Shown here in pieces: positions 8,195 through 17,451 of a DNA stretch of 64,000 nucleotides. The DNA is from an uncultured Selenomonadales bacterium (GTDB lineage: Bacteria; Bacillota; Negativicutes; Acidaminococcales; Acidaminococcaceae): assembly GCA_900315345.1 (NCBI GenBank), contig OMYP01000006.1:1-64000 (forward strand), read 5' to 3'. The position numbers and the translations under genes were made by a program. The notes beneath the pieces are model-generated. The model searched no databases, had not been told where the DNA came from, and saw nothing but the letters and a program-made list of their open reading frames with translations. Positions within the stretch are counted from its first letter, which is position 1. Each line of letters opens with the position of its first letter.

Positions 8195-11038
8195 ATGCAG
8201 GAAAAAATGATCATCAAGGGTGCGCGGCAGCACAACCTGAAAAATATATCGCTGGAGATTCCCCGGGAAAAACTGGTGGTGATTACCGGACTGTCCGGCA
8301 GCGGGAAAAGCTCTCTGGCTTTTGATACCATTTACGCGGAAGGCCAGCGCCGTTACGTGGAAAGCCTTTCCGCCTATGCCCGGCAGTTTTTAGGGCAGAT
8401 GGACAAGCCCGATGTGGATTATATCGAAGGCCTCTCACCGGCCATTTCTATCGACCAGAAGACGGCGGGGCGCAACCCCCGTTCTACCGTAGGTACCGTA
8501 ACGGAAATTTACGATTACCTCCGTCTTCTATTCGCCCGGGCAGGGGAACCCCATTGTCCCCATTGCGGCCGTCTCATCGAGCGGCAGACGGTGCAGCAGA
8601 TCGTGGACCAGGTCCAGGCTATGGAACCGGGTACAAAGTTTATGATCATGGCGCCCTTAGTGTATGGGCGCAAAGGGGAACACAAGGACATCATCGACAA
8701 CATGCGCCGGTCCGGTTACGCCCGCATGCTGGTGGACGGCGAGCTGCGGACACTGGATGAAGAAATCGTTCTGGATAAAAAGAAGAAGCACCGCCTTTCC
8801 GTGGTCATCGACCGTATGTCGGTGCGGGAAGGGATCCAGCAGCGTCTCAGCGATTCTGTGGAAACGGCCCTGAAACTGGCGGACGGTGTGATGGAAGTGC
8901 AGGTCATCGGCGGGGACACAAAGGTTTATTCGGAAAAATTTGCCTGCCCAGACTGCGGCATCAGTTTGCCGGAAATCGAGCCCCGGCTCTTTTCCTTTAA
9001 CGCTCCTTACGGCGCCTGCCCCACCTGCGGCGGCCTGGGAATCAACCGGGAATACGACTGGGAACTGATCCTGCCGGATAAGGATAAAAGCTTTGCCGAC
9101 GGAGCCATTGCGGCCATGTCCAGCAACCTGGCAGCCTTTAATATGCGGCTGCTGAACGCGTTCCTGCAGAAGAACGGGTACAATCTGGACAACTGCTGGA
9201 ACGATCTGAAACCGTCCATGCAGGAAAAACTGCAGTGGGGCGTTGGGGTGGAAACTTTCAAATTTACATATACAAACCTCAGCGGTGATACCAACGAGTA
9301 CAACCGTACCTGGGACGGCATCATCCCCATGCTGAAGCAGCGCTACCGGGAAGCCTGGGGCGACGCCATGCGGGAAGAGCTGGAGACTTTTATGAGCGGA
9401 AACATCTGTCCCGACTGTCACGGCAGCCGGCTGAAACCGGAGGTCCTTTCTATCCTGGTTGGCGGGAAGAATATTGATGAAGTGGTCCATATGACCGTGC
9501 GGGATGCCAAAGAGTTCTTTGCCGGCCTGCAGCTGACACAGCGGCAGCAGGTCATTGCCCGGCAGGTCCTGAAAGAAATCAACGCCCGGCTGAACTTTTT
9601 AAACGATGTGGGACTGGATTACCTGACCCTGTCCCGGGCCGCGGCTACTTTAAGCGGCGGGGAGGCCCAGCGTATACGTCTGGCCACCCAGATCGGCAGC
9701 GGGCTGGTAGGCGTACTGTATATTCTGGATGAGCCCAGCATCGGCCTCCACCAGCGGGACAACGGGCGGCTGCTCCAGACCTTCTACCATCTGCGGGATC
9801 TGGGAAACAGCGTGCTGGTGGTGGAACATGACGAAGAAACCATGCTGGCGGCGGACCAGATTATCGACATAGGCCCCGGCGCCGGGGAACACGGCGGTAC
9901 TATCGTGGCCCAGGGAACCGCTGCGGAAATTATGAAAGTGGAAGCTTCCGTAACGGGTCAGTACCTCAGCGGGAAAAAGTTCATCCCCCTGCCGAAGCAT
10001 CGCCGCAAACCGGAGGGCCGGTTTATTGAAATCATCGGCGCGGCAGGAAACAACCTGAAAAATGTGGACGTGAAAATTCCCCTTGGCCTGTTCACCGTGG
10101 TGACCGGTGTCAGTGGCAGCGGCAAGTCTACCCTCATCAACGATATTTTATATAATGCCTTGGCTGCCAAACTCCACGGTGCCAGGCTGCGTCCCCTCAA
10201 GCATAAAGAAATACGGGGGCTGGAAGAGATCGACAAGATCATCAACATCGACCAGAGCCCTATCGGGCGGACGCCCCGTTCCAATCCGGTGACCTATACG
10301 GGGACCTTTAACTATATCCGGGCCCTGTTCGCTTCTACCAACGAAGCGAAGCTGCGGGGTTACAAGCAGGGACGCTTCAGCTTCAACGTAAAAGGCGGGC
10401 GCTGCGAAGCCTGTCAGGGGGACGGCGTCAATAAAATCGAAATGAATTTCCTGCCAGACGTATACGTACCCTGTGAAGTATGCCACGGGGCACGGTACAA
10501 CCGGGACACTCTTGAGGTTCACTATAAAGGCAAAAATATTGCCCAGGTGCTGGACATGACCGTCACCGAAGCCCTGGATTATTTCAAAAACCAGCAGCGC
10601 ATCGAGGACAAGCTGCAGGTGCTGGAAGACGTGGGACTTGGGTACATCCGTCTGGGACAAGCCGCCACTACCTTAAGCGGCGGGGAGGCCCAGCGTATCA
10701 AGCTGGCGTCGGAACTGTCCAAAAAAGGGACCGGCCGCACCATGTATATTCTGGACGAGCCCACTACCGGCCTTCACACTGCCGATGTCCATAAACTGTT
10801 GCAGGTGCTGCAGCGTCTGGTAGACAGCGGCAACACCGTAGTTGTCATTGAGCACAACCTGGATGTGATCAAGACCGCAGATTATCTCATCGATCTGGGA
10901 CCCGAAGGCGGCGACAAAGGCGGCACCGTGGTCGGTACCGGTACGCCGGAACAGCTGGCACGAAACAAAAGGTCCTATACCGGGCAGTACTTGAAGAAAG
11001 TTATTGATGACGCGAAGAAGAATGGAAAGTATCAGTAA
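8195..11038 (+). CDS. uvrA: Excinuclease ABC subunit A
   Basis: The 947 residues are full length for UvrA, the damage-sensing ABC ATPase dimer that loads UvrB. Two ATPase modules are visible. The first has Walker [13 protein letters not shown] and signature [14 protein letters not shown], the second Walker [12 protein letters not shown] and signature [15 protein letters not shown]. Zinc-binding pairs are CPHCG near residue 120, CPDCG...CPTCGG near 255-285 and CEACQGDG...CEVCHG near 745-770. The ATG has a modest ribosome-binding site. uvrC begins 96 bp downstream of the stop, with a short R1 repeat in between. Confidence 0.97.
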   Translation: MQEKMIIKGARQHNLKNISLEIPREKLVVITGLSGSGKSSLAFDTIYAEGQRRYVESLSAYARQFLGQMDKPDVDYIEGLSPAISIDQKTAGRNPRSTVGTVTEIYDYLRLLFARAGEPHCPHCGRLIERQTVQQIVDQVQAMEPGTKFMIMAPLVYGRKGEHKDIIDNMRRSGYARMLVDGELRTLDEEIVLDKKKKHRLSVVIDRMSVREGIQQRLSDSVETALKLADGVMEVQVIGGDTKVYSEKFACPDCGISLPEIEPRLFSFNAPYGACPTCGGLGINREYDWELILPDKDKSFADGAIAAMSSNLAAFNMRLLNAFLQKNGYNLDNCWNDLKPSMQEKLQWGVGVETFKFTYTNLSGDTNEYNRTWDGIIPMLKQRYREAWGDAMREELETFMSGNICPDCHGSRLKPEVLSILVGGKNIDEVVHMTVRDAKEFFAGLQLTQRQQVIARQVLKEINARLNFLNDVGLDYLTLSRAAATLSGGEAQRIRLATQIGSGLVGVLYILDEPSIGLHQRDNGRLLQTFYHLRDLGNSVLVVEHDEETMLAADQIIDIGPGAGEHGGTIVAQGTAAEIMKVEASVTGQYLSGKKFIPLPKHRRKPEGRFIEIIGAAGNNLKNVDVKIPLGLFTVVTGVSGSGKSTLINDILYNALAAKLHGARLRPLKHKEIRGLEEIDKIINIDQSPIGRTPRSNPVTYTGTFNYIRALFASTNEAKLRGYKQGRFSFNVKGGRCEACQGDGVNKIEMNFLPDVYVPCEVCHGARYNRDTLEVHYKGKNIAQVLDMTVTEALDYFKNQQRIEDKLQVLEDVGLGYIRLGQAATTLSGGEAQRIKLASELSKKGTGRTMYILDEPTTGLHTADVHKLLQVLQRLVDSGNTVVVIEHNLDVIKTADYLIDLGPEGGDKGGTVVGTGTPEQLARNKRSYTGQYLKKVIDDAKKNGKYQ

Positions 11039-11049
11039 AGTAAGTTTAA

Positions 11050-11121
11050 GTTGATGAGTGAAGGCGCAAGCAAAACTTCGGAAGCAATTGCTGACGGTTT
11101 TGCGGTGCCTTCACTCACAAC
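11050..11121. repeat. Structured palindromic repeat R1, short copy 2 (uvrA-uvrC spacer)
   Basis: The arms GAGTGAAGGC and GCAAAAC pair with GTTTTGC and GCCTTCACTC around the palindrome AGCAATTGCT. It keeps only the outer stem of the long R1 form and ends 13 bp before the uvrC start codon. Confidence 0.8.
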
Positions 11122-11134
11122 AGAAAGTTTCATT

Positions 11135-12967
11135 ATGCTTATCAACGACAAAATAGAAAAGGCCCTGGCCGTACTGCCGGACAAGCCCGGTGTGTACCTG
11201 ATGCACGACGTGACCGGCCGGGTCATCTACGTAGGCAAGGCTAAGAACCTGAACAACCGGGTTCACAGTTACTTCCGTGAATCCGGCCGTCATTCCGCGA
11301 AAGTGGTGGCCCTCACCAGTCATGTGGAAGATATCGAAACCATTATGACAGACAGTGAGATTGAGGCGCTGATCCTGGAGTGCAACCTTATCAAAAAATA
11401 CCGTCCCCGCTATAACATTATGCTGAAGGACGATAAAACATATCCTTATCTGAAAATCTCCCTGCAGGAGGATTTTCCCCGTATGTATATCACCCGCCGG
11501 GTGGTGAAGGACGGGGCCAAGTATTACGGGCCGTATCCTGACGTAGGGGCCCTCCGTTCCACCATGAAACTGCTCCGTTCCCTGTTTCCTGTAAGGAACT
11601 GCCGTACCATGAACCCGGACAGACCCTGCCTCCAGTATCACATCAAGCGATGCCTGGCTCCCTGTGCCGGAAAGGTCAGCCGGGAAGAATATGCCGGGCT
11701 GGTAAAATCCATCTGTCTGGTGCTGGACGGGAAGACCCAGGAGCTGCGCCGGAATCTGAAGCAGTCCATGCAGGAGGCTGCGGAGAATTACGAATTCGAA
11801 CAGGCTGCCCGGTACCGGGACCAGCTTCAGGCTGTGAACCGGCTGGAGGAAAGCCAGAAGGCGGTGCTGGAAGGGGGCGACATGGACATCGTAGGCTATG
11901 CCGCTGACGATTTCAATGTGTGCCTGCAGGTGTTCTTCGTCCGGGGCGGCAAGCTTATAGGCCGCAAGGACTTTATGCTTCCAGCGGAAGGGGAAGAGGA
12001 AGCGGATGTAATTGCAGCTTTCATAAAGCAGTACTATAACGGGGAAGATATTTTCCTGCCGAAAGAGATACTGGTTTCCCGTCTGCCGGATGACGACGAT
12101 TTGCTTGTGCTGCAGCAGTGGCTTTCGGACAAGGCGGAACGTAAGGTCTCCATCTCCACGCCTCAGCGGGGCGACAAGGCAAAACTGATGCAACTGGCCT
12201 GTGAGAACGCTCTGAAGCTGATTCAGGAAAAGGAGCGAAAGGGGAAGATGCAGAAGCTCACCGACGAAGAAGCTGCGGAAGAGCTTCAGCGCATCGTGGG
12301 CTGCGACAGGCCTTTGGCCCGGATGGACTGCTTCGATATTTCACACAATCAGGGCAGCGAGACCGTATCCTCCATGGTAGTGTTCCGCTACGGTTCCCCC
12401 AGCAAAAAGGATTACCGTCATTTCAAGCTCCAGTCTACGGAAGGGAAGCCGGACGATTTCAAATCCATGCAGGAAACGGTGTACCGGCGCTACAAAGAGT
12501 ACGAGGAACTGCCGGACCTGATCATTATCGACGGAGGCAAGGGACAGCTTAGCGCGGCCCTGAAAGTGATCCGGGGTCTGGGGCTGGATATTCAGGTGAT
12601 CTCCCTGGCAGAAAAAAATGAAGAAATTTTTCTGGAAGGCCAGAGCGAAAGCATTTATCTGGAGCGGGAATCCCCGGCTCTCCATGTGATCCAGCATATC
12701 CGTGACGAAGCCCACCGCTTTGCCATTACCTATCACCGGAAACGGCTGCGGAAGAAAAACCTGGTTTCCGTTCTGGATAACATTGCAGGCATCGGCCCCG
12801 GGCGCCGCAAGGCACTGTGGAAAGCTTTTGCATCCCTGGAGGCCATGAAGGCGGCGTCGGTGGAGGAACTGGCTGCAGTGGACGGCATGAACCGGCCGGC
12901 AGCGGAAAAAGTTTACGAATTCTTCCACAGCGATATTGTGAAGAAAAATGATATGATTGGAAAATAG
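11135..12967 (+). CDS. uvrC: Excinuclease ABC subunit C
   Basis: The protein is 610 residues from the ATG at 11135; a frame extension to 11051 lies within repeat R1 and is not conserved. UvrC makes both incisions in nucleotide excision repair. It has the N-terminal GIY-YIG nuclease (PGVYLMHD, VIYVGKAKNL), the Cys cluster RPCLQYHIKRCLAPC, a UVR motif (NYEFEQAARYRDQL) that binds UvrB, an RNase H-like nuclease domain (RMDCFDISHNQG, LIIIDGGKGQL), and C-terminal helix-hairpin-helix motifs (IAGIGPGRRKAL). All key residues are present. Confidence 0.97.
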   Translation: MLINDKIEKALAVLPDKPGVYLMHDVTGRVIYVGKAKNLNNRVHSYFRESGRHSAKVVALTSHVEDIETIMTDSEIEALILECNLIKKYRPRYNIMLKDDKTYPYLKISLQEDFPRMYITRRVVKDGAKYYGPYPDVGALRSTMKLLRSLFPVRNCRTMNPDRPCLQYHIKRCLAPCAGKVSREEYAGLVKSICLVLDGKTQELRRNLKQSMQEAAENYEFEQAARYRDQLQAVNRLEESQKAVLEGGDMDIVGYAADDFNVCLQVFFVRGGKLIGRKDFMLPAEGEEEADVIAAFIKQYYNGEDIFLPKEILVSRLPDDDDLLVLQQWLSDKAERKVSISTPQRGDKAKLMQLACENALKLIQEKERKGKMQKLTDEEAAEELQRIVGCDRPLARMDCFDISHNQGSETVSSMVVFRYGSPSKKDYRHFKLQSTEGKPDDFKSMQETVYRRYKEYEELPDLIIIDGGKGQLSAALKVIRGLGLDIQVISLAEKNEEIFLEGQSESIYLERESPALHVIQHIRDEAHRFAITYHRKRLRKKNLVSVLDNIAGIGPGRRKALWKAFASLEAMKAASVEELAAVDGMNRPAAEKVYEFFHSDIVKKNDMIGK

Positions 12968-13002
12968 ATAAAGAATAAAATGTTGAAGCGGGTTGGTGTT
13001 TC

Positions 13003-13356
13003 TTGTATAATTTACTGACGGCATTTGTGACAACAGGGGTGCTGGTATTTATTGTTATTTATAATACTCCCTTTATAACGGTAGTCACTCTGGGAGGGAC
13101 GGTACTGGGAAGCGCGGTCGTCGGGCTGTGCGCTTCGCTGCTGTCCTTTATGCTGCGCAGGATGTTAAAGAGCCGTCTGGTGCGATGGACCCTAGGTATT
13201 GTGGGCTGCAGCGCTGTCATAGCCGGAGTGGTCGGCGGGCTGCCGGGGTGGCAGCTGCAATACAGCGTAGGCGCCGCCGTCTTTTTATTGGCCCTGTGCA
13301 TAGCGGTAACTTTGGTCAATGAATTCTGTTTAGGGGAAAAGGAGCGAGGTCTGTGA
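13003..13356 (+). CDS. Small integral membrane protein of unknown function
   Basis: The 117-residue protein uses a TTG start and has about four hydrophobic segments (near residues 5-20, 25-50, 60-80 and 88-108) with short basic loops such as RRMLKSR. I do not recognise a family. Its stop overlaps the GTG start of the HAD phosphatase gene by 4 bp, so the two are probably translationally coupled. The start codon has only a weak ribosome-binding site and may be misplaced by a few codons. Confidence 0.6.
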   Translation: MYNLLTAFVTTGVLVFIVIYNTPFITVVTLGGTVLGSAVVGLCASLLSFMLRRMLKSRLVRWTLGIVGCSAVIAGVVGGLPGWQLQYSVGAAVFLLALCIAVTLVNEFCLGEKERGL

Positions 13357-14156
13357 CTGTACGGTTAATTGCAAGCGATATGGATGATACGCTGTTGAAC
13401 AGCGATACAATAATTTCGGCGGGTAATGCGGCTGCGATCCATGCCGCCATGGAAAAGGGCATCATTTTTATGATCGCCACAGGGCGTATGTATGTTTCCG
13501 TCAAACCCTATGCCGACGCTTTGGGACTGGACGTGCCGCTGGTCACTTACAACGGTGCTCTGGTGAAAGGGAGCAAAAGCGGCAAGGTGTTTTATGAACA
13601 TCCCCTGAAACTGGAAACGGCATTAGAGCTTCTTGAGTATTGCAGGGTAAAGGGCTATTACATTCAGTCTTATCAGGGGGACGCTCTCTGGGTGAAGGAA
13701 GAGACTGTTTTTTCTCGGCGGTATACTCAGATTTCCGGTGTACCTGCTACCCCGGTAGGGGAAAAGTTGTATCATCCTGAGGAAGCGCCTTATAAGTTGC
13801 TGGCCATGACAAGACCGGAAGAGTTTGAAGCCGTGTGGAAGGACATCCAGCGTGAATTTGAAGGAAAGGTGGCAGTGACCAGTTCCCGTGATAATTTTCT
13901 GGAACTGATGGAGCCCGGTGTAAATAAATGGAACGCGGTGAAAGCCGTTGCGGAATCTTACGGTATCCGTCCGGAAGAAGTCATGTGCATCGGGGACAGC
14001 AACAATGACCTGAGCATGATCAGGAACGCTGGCGTCGGCGTGGCGGTAGCCAATGCCAAACCTTCCGTGCAGGCGGCGGCAAAAATTGTAACCGCATCCA
14101 ATGATGAGGACGGGGTGGCCCGGGTCATCCAAATGGCTATTGACGGAATATTGTAA
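13353..14156 (+). CDS. HAD superfamily hydrolase, Cof-type (subfamily IIB)
   Basis: The 267-residue phosphatase uses a GTG start overlapping the previous stop. HAD motif I is DMDDTLLNSD near the N-terminus (nucleophile Asp and acid/base Asp), motif II is the Thr of MIATGRMY, and motif III/IV is CIGDSNNDLSMI with the upstream Lys of NKWNAV. The C2B cap between residues about 85 and 190 sets the subfamily. Members dephosphorylate sugar phosphates, flavin mononucleotide or similar metabolites, and the substrate cannot be predicted here. A terminator follows at 14233. Confidence 0.9.
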   Translation: MTVRLIASDMDDTLLNSDTIISAGNAAAIHAAMEKGIIFMIATGRMYVSVKPYADALGLDVPLVTYNGALVKGSKSGKVFYEHPLKLETALELLEYCRVKGYYIQSYQGDALWVKEETVFSRRYTQISGVPATPVGEKLYHPEEAPYKLLAMTRPEEFEAVWKDIQREFEGKVAVTSSRDNFLELMEPGVNKWNAVKAVAESYGIRPEEVMCIGDSNNDLSMIRNAGVGVAVANAKPSVQAAAKIVTASNDEDGVARVIQMAIDGIL

Positions 14157-14232
14157 GATAGAGAATCAAAATATTATTCTATATCATTACTACTTCATGT
14201 AATATGAAATTTTAATATAAAACTGTATATGT

Positions 14233-14273
14233 GAAGCGGCCATCATATGATGATTTGTATGGTGGCCGCTTTT
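14233..14273 (+). terminator. Rho-independent terminator before the biotin operon
   Basis: AAGCGGCCA on the left arm pairs with TGGCCGCTT on the right, followed by TTTT. It separates the HAD phosphatase gene from bioD. Confidence 0.8.
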
Positions 14274-14308
14274 ACACCTTTTTACGTTAACCGTAATAAA
14301 ATTAAAGG

Positions 14309-14337
14309 TTGACGAAACGATTTGAAAGCCGTATAAT
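14309..14337 (+). promoter_or_regulatory. Promoter of the bioD-bioA-bioY operon
   Basis: TTGACG and a consensus TATAAT are separated by exactly 17 bp. The biotin operator starts 5 bp downstream of the -10, over the expected transcription start. Confidence 0.85.
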
Positions 14338-14342
14338 CCTTG

Positions 14343-14373
14343 TTGTAAACCAATTAAAATTTTCGGTTAACAA
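14343..14373 (+). promoter_or_regulatory. BirA (biotin repressor) operator
   Basis: TTGTAAACC and GGTTAACAA form an inverted repeat with a 13-bp spacer, which is the biotin repressor binding pattern. A weaker dyad, GTTAACC (14286-14292) and GGTTGAC (14307-14313) with a 14-bp spacer, overlaps the -35 and may be a second site. A biotin ligase/repressor is not encoded in the window. Confidence 0.85.
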
Positions 14374-14393
14374 AAGAGAAAGAAGGCATTGTA

Positions 14394-15131
14394 TTGATTG
14401 CGATAGGTATTACGGCAACAGATACGGAAATGGGTAAAACAGTGGTCACCGGTGCACTGGCGGCAGCTCTTCGGTATCGTGGCATCACCCCGGGAATTTA
14501 CAAGCCCGTGGCTTCCGGCTGTGTTCGGCGGCAGGATGGGGAACTGATTTCCACGGATGCGGAATTTCAGATGCAGTGCGCGGGATACCCCGACAGGCTG
14601 CGAAAACAGGTTATCCCCATTGTACTGGAAGCAGCCCTGGCTCCGGCGGAAGCAAGCAAACTGGAAGGAGTTGAACTAAATCCGGCACAGATGGTTGCCG
14701 GGGCTAGGGACTGCATCGAAAGCCATGAGGTTTCCGTGCTGGAAGGCATCGGGGGCATCACGGCTCCCATTACTGAGGATTTTCTGGTGAAAGATTATTT
14801 CGGTGCTTTGGGGATTCCGGTCCTTATTGTAGTAAAGCCGGTACTTGGCAACGTGAACCATGCGGTGCTTACCGCATACTACTGTCAGCAGCAGGGCATT
14901 CCGGTACTGGGATTTCTGGTCAACGGTTGGGATGAAGCCCACGCAGGACATTTGGAAAAAAGCAATCTGTATTATTACGAAAAGCTGACCGGGCTGCCTG
15001 TGTTAGGCAAACTGCCCCGGATGTCGGATGAGGAACTGAATGATCCCAAAAGGCTGGCGGCCATTGTAGAAAAACACGTGGCACTGGACAGGATTTTGGA
15101 ACATGCGGCGGCAAGCGAACAGACGAAATAA
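14394..15131 (+). CDS. bioD: Dethiobiotin synthetase
   Basis: The 245-residue protein has a TTG start after AGAAAGAAGG. BioD closes the ureido ring of dethiobiotin from 7,8-diaminopelargonic acid, CO2 and ATP. The P-loop is ITATDTEMGKTVVTGAL (residues 5-21), followed by the substrate-binding KPVASG and the LEGIGGITAPI segment near residue 115. The final strand region is GFLVNGWD. It is first in the biotin operon, directly downstream of the BirA operator, so it should be repressed when biotin is plentiful. Confidence 0.93.
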   Translation: MIAIGITATDTEMGKTVVTGALAAALRYRGITPGIYKPVASGCVRRQDGELISTDAEFQMQCAGYPDRLRKQVIPIVLEAALAPAEASKLEGVELNPAQMVAGARDCIESHEVSVLEGIGGITAPITEDFLVKDYFGALGIPVLIVVKPVLGNVNHAVLTAYYCQQQGIPVLGFLVNGWDEAHAGHLEKSNLYYYEKLTGLPVLGKLPRMSDEELNDPKRLAAIVEKHVALDRILEHAAASEQTK

Positions 15132-15172
15132 TCAGTGGTTCCTTAAATTAATTTAGACAGGAGAGAATATTG

Positions 15173-16564
15173 ATGAACAAATGGGAAGAACTTGACAAAA
15201 AATATATCTGGCATCCCTTTACCCAAATGAAAGGCTGGCTGGAAAATCCACAGCTGGTTATCGACCATGGAGACGGGGTAAAACTGTATGATACGGATGG
15301 GAAAGAATATCTGGATGCAATCTCCAGCCTGTGGGTAAATATCCACGGCCATCGCCGCAGGGAAATCAATGACGCAATTATTGCGGAACTGAACAAGGTA
15401 GAGCACAGCACCCTCCTGGGCCTCATTAATGAACCTTCTGCGGAGCTGGCGGAGAAGCTGGTGGAAGTAACGCCTTCGGGTCTGGACAAGGTGTTTTATT
15501 CTGACGACGGTTCCACAGCAGTAGAGGCTGCTATCAAGATTGCGTTCCAGTACTGGAATTACGCGGGCCATCCCGAGAAAAAGGATTTCATCAACCTGGG
15601 TGACTCCTACCACGGGGATACGGTAGGCGCTGTTTCTGTGGGCAACGTGGAAGTGTTCCATAAGGCCTACAAACCCTTACTGTTCAGTACCCACAGGGTA
15701 AGCTGCCCGTCTTATTTCCATACGAAGATGGACGTGCATTCGGAACAGGAGTTTCTGGACTGTCTGCTTCGGGAGCTGGAAGAGTATTTAATGGAAAATG
15801 CGGACCACACGGCGGCCATGATCATCGAACCTCTGTGCCAGTGCGCAGCCGGTATGCTGATGCAGCCTAAAGGCTATATTAAAGGCGTCCGGGAACTGAC
15901 GAAAAAATACAATGTACTGCTGATCGTAGACGAAGTGGCGGTAGGCTTCGGCCGCACCGGCACGATGTTCGCCTGCAACCATGAAGATGTGTTACCGGAT
16001 ATGATGTGCCTGTCCAAAGGTATCAGCGCAGGCTATCTGCCTCTGGGGGCTACGCTGGTAACAAAGGAAATCTTTGACGCGTTCTTAGGGGAGCCTACAG
16101 AGTACAAAACCTTCTTCCACGGCCATTCCTATACGGGGAACAATCTGGCCTGCGCTGCAGGCCTGGCCAGCCTGAAAATTTTTAAGGATGAGAATGTGAT
16201 TGCCGGGCTGCCTCCTAAAATCGAGGTGATCCGCCGGCATTTTGCCCGGATGAATGAAATGGATTTTGTGGGGGATGCCCGCCAGTGCGGAATGCTTGGC
16301 GGCATTGAGCTGATGCTTGATAAGGAAAAAAAGCAGCCCTTTGATCCGGGCCTACAGATGGCCGGGGGAATCTGCCAGAACGCGCGCAAGTATGGGCTCA
16401 TCATCCGCAACATCGGTGACGTAATCGTATTCATGCCGCCGCTGGCATCCACTACAGAGGAAATTGACGAGATGCTGTGCCGTCTGGAAAAATCCATGGC
16501 GGAAATTTTTGCCCAGGTGCGCAGCCGGAACATTAAAGAATTTTCCGATCCCTGCGCGTTCTGA
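15173..16564 (+). CDS. bioA: Adenosylmethionine-8-amino-7-oxononanoate aminotransferase
   Basis: The protein is 463 residues from ATG 15173, with AGGAGAG upstream. It is a fold-type I class III PLP aminotransferase that makes 7,8-diaminopelargonic acid using SAM as amino donor. BioA hallmarks are the N-terminal WHPFTQMK, the DGVKLYDTDGKEYLDAISSLWVN block, IVDEVAVGFGRTG (PLP-ring Asp) and the Schiff-base lysine in LSKGISAGYLPLGAT. It is the second gene of the operon, 41 bp after bioD. bioB and bioF are not in the window, so the rest of the pathway must lie elsewhere or be incomplete. Confidence 0.93.
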   Translation: MNKWEELDKKYIWHPFTQMKGWLENPQLVIDHGDGVKLYDTDGKEYLDAISSLWVNIHGHRRREINDAIIAELNKVEHSTLLGLINEPSAELAEKLVEVTPSGLDKVFYSDDGSTAVEAAIKIAFQYWNYAGHPEKKDFINLGDSYHGDTVGAVSVGNVEVFHKAYKPLLFSTHRVSCPSYFHTKMDVHSEQEFLDCLLRELEEYLMENADHTAAMIIEPLCQCAAGMLMQPKGYIKGVRELTKKYNVLLIVDEVAVGFGRTGTMFACNHEDVLPDMMCLSKGISAGYLPLGATLVTKEIFDAFLGEPTEYKTFFHGHSYTGNNLACAAGLASLKIFKDENVIAGLPPKIEVIRRHFARMNEMDFVGDARQCGMLGGIELMLDKEKKQPFDPGLQMAGGICQNARKYGLIIRNIGDVIVFMPPLASTTEEIDEMLCRLEKSMAEIFAQVRSRNIKEFSDPCAF

Positions 16565-16636
16565 TATCAATTGTCCCTGACAGTTGATTTCCAGCATTAC
16601 CAAGTGTTTCCAAAATAATTTTCAGGAGGAATCTGC

Positions 16637-17203
16637 GTGCATACCAGTTTACGAAACCAGATCTTATGCGCAATTTTTACGGCGCTGATTGCCATTGGCG
16701 CTTTTATTCGCATCCCGGTACCCGTGGTGCCTTTTACTCTGCAGTTTTTATTCACCACCCTGGCGGGGGTTCTGCTGGGGGCCCGGTTAGGTGCGTTAAG
16801 TGTCATCATATATATAGTCCTGGGACTGATGGGCGTTCCCGTTTTTGCGGAGGGCGGAGGCCCCGGTTATATTTTCAAGCCCAGCTTCGGTTACCTGCCG
16901 GGCTTTGCCCTGGGCGCTTACATTTCCGGTTATTTTGCGGAAAAGGAAGGCCGACCCTCTTTTAAAAACCTATTACTGGGTAACGCGCTGAATCTTGCCG
17001 TAGTATATTTGTGCGGTATGGTTTATTGTTACGTGATCAGCAATTTTTATCTGGGAACCCCCATTGCCTTATGGCCACTTGTATTGTACTGCTTTATCCT
17101 GGCAGTACCGGGGGACGCTGTGCTGTGCGTGGTAGCGGCGATTTTAGGAGCCCGGCTTGTACCTGTTGTGGGCATCCGGAGAAGTAAAGCCTATAACGGA
17201 TAA
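16637..17203 (+). CDS. bioY: Biotin transporter substrate-binding subunit BioY
   Basis: The 188-residue membrane protein has a GTG start after CAGGAGGAA. BioY is the S-component of an ECF transporter that captures biotin. It has about six transmembrane helices and the family motif GALSVIIYIVLGLMGVPVFA followed by GGGPGYIFKPSFGYLPGF. It is third in the operon, 72 bp after bioA with no terminator between, so it should share BirA control. The energising ECF module (EcfT and EcfA) is not in the window. A terminator closes the operon. Confidence 0.93.
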   Translation: MHTSLRNQILCAIFTALIAIGAFIRIPVPVVPFTLQFLFTTLAGVLLGARLGALSVIIYIVLGLMGVPVFAEGGGPGYIFKPSFGYLPGFALGAYISGYFAEKEGRPSFKNLLLGNALNLAVVYLCGMVYCYVISNFYLGTPIALWPLVLYCFILAVPGDAVLCVVAAILGARLVPVVGIRRSKAYNG

Positions 17204-17243
17204 GCAGTTGACGCTATCGCAAGCCTTAAAATAATACATTTGG

Positions 17244-17275
17244 AAGGACCGGTCTGGAAGCAGGCCGGTCCTTTT
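17244..17275 (+). terminator. Rho-independent terminator of the biotin operon
   Basis: AAGGACCGG and CCGGTCCTT form a 9-bp stem followed by TTTT. Confidence 0.85.
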
Positions 17276-17372
17276 AGACTTTACTGCATAAATTTCCTGC
17301 CGGCACGATCGGGCAATCGATAAACTCTTGTATACAGTATTTCTTTAAATATCACGGTATCTTCACATACCG

Positions 17373-17404
17373 TTGCTTTACCTGGCTGTTTCTTGTGATA
17401 TAAT
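17373..17404 (+). promoter_or_regulatory. Promoter of rapZ-yvcK-whiA (extended -10)
   Basis: TGATATAAT at 17396-17404 is a perfect extended -10, with a TTGCTT -35-like hexamer at non-ideal 20-bp spacing. The rapZ start is 48 bp downstream. Confidence 0.6.
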
Positions 17405-17451
17405 ACTATATATAAAATGGGGTAGTAGTTCTGGTTTTATCAGGAGGTCCT

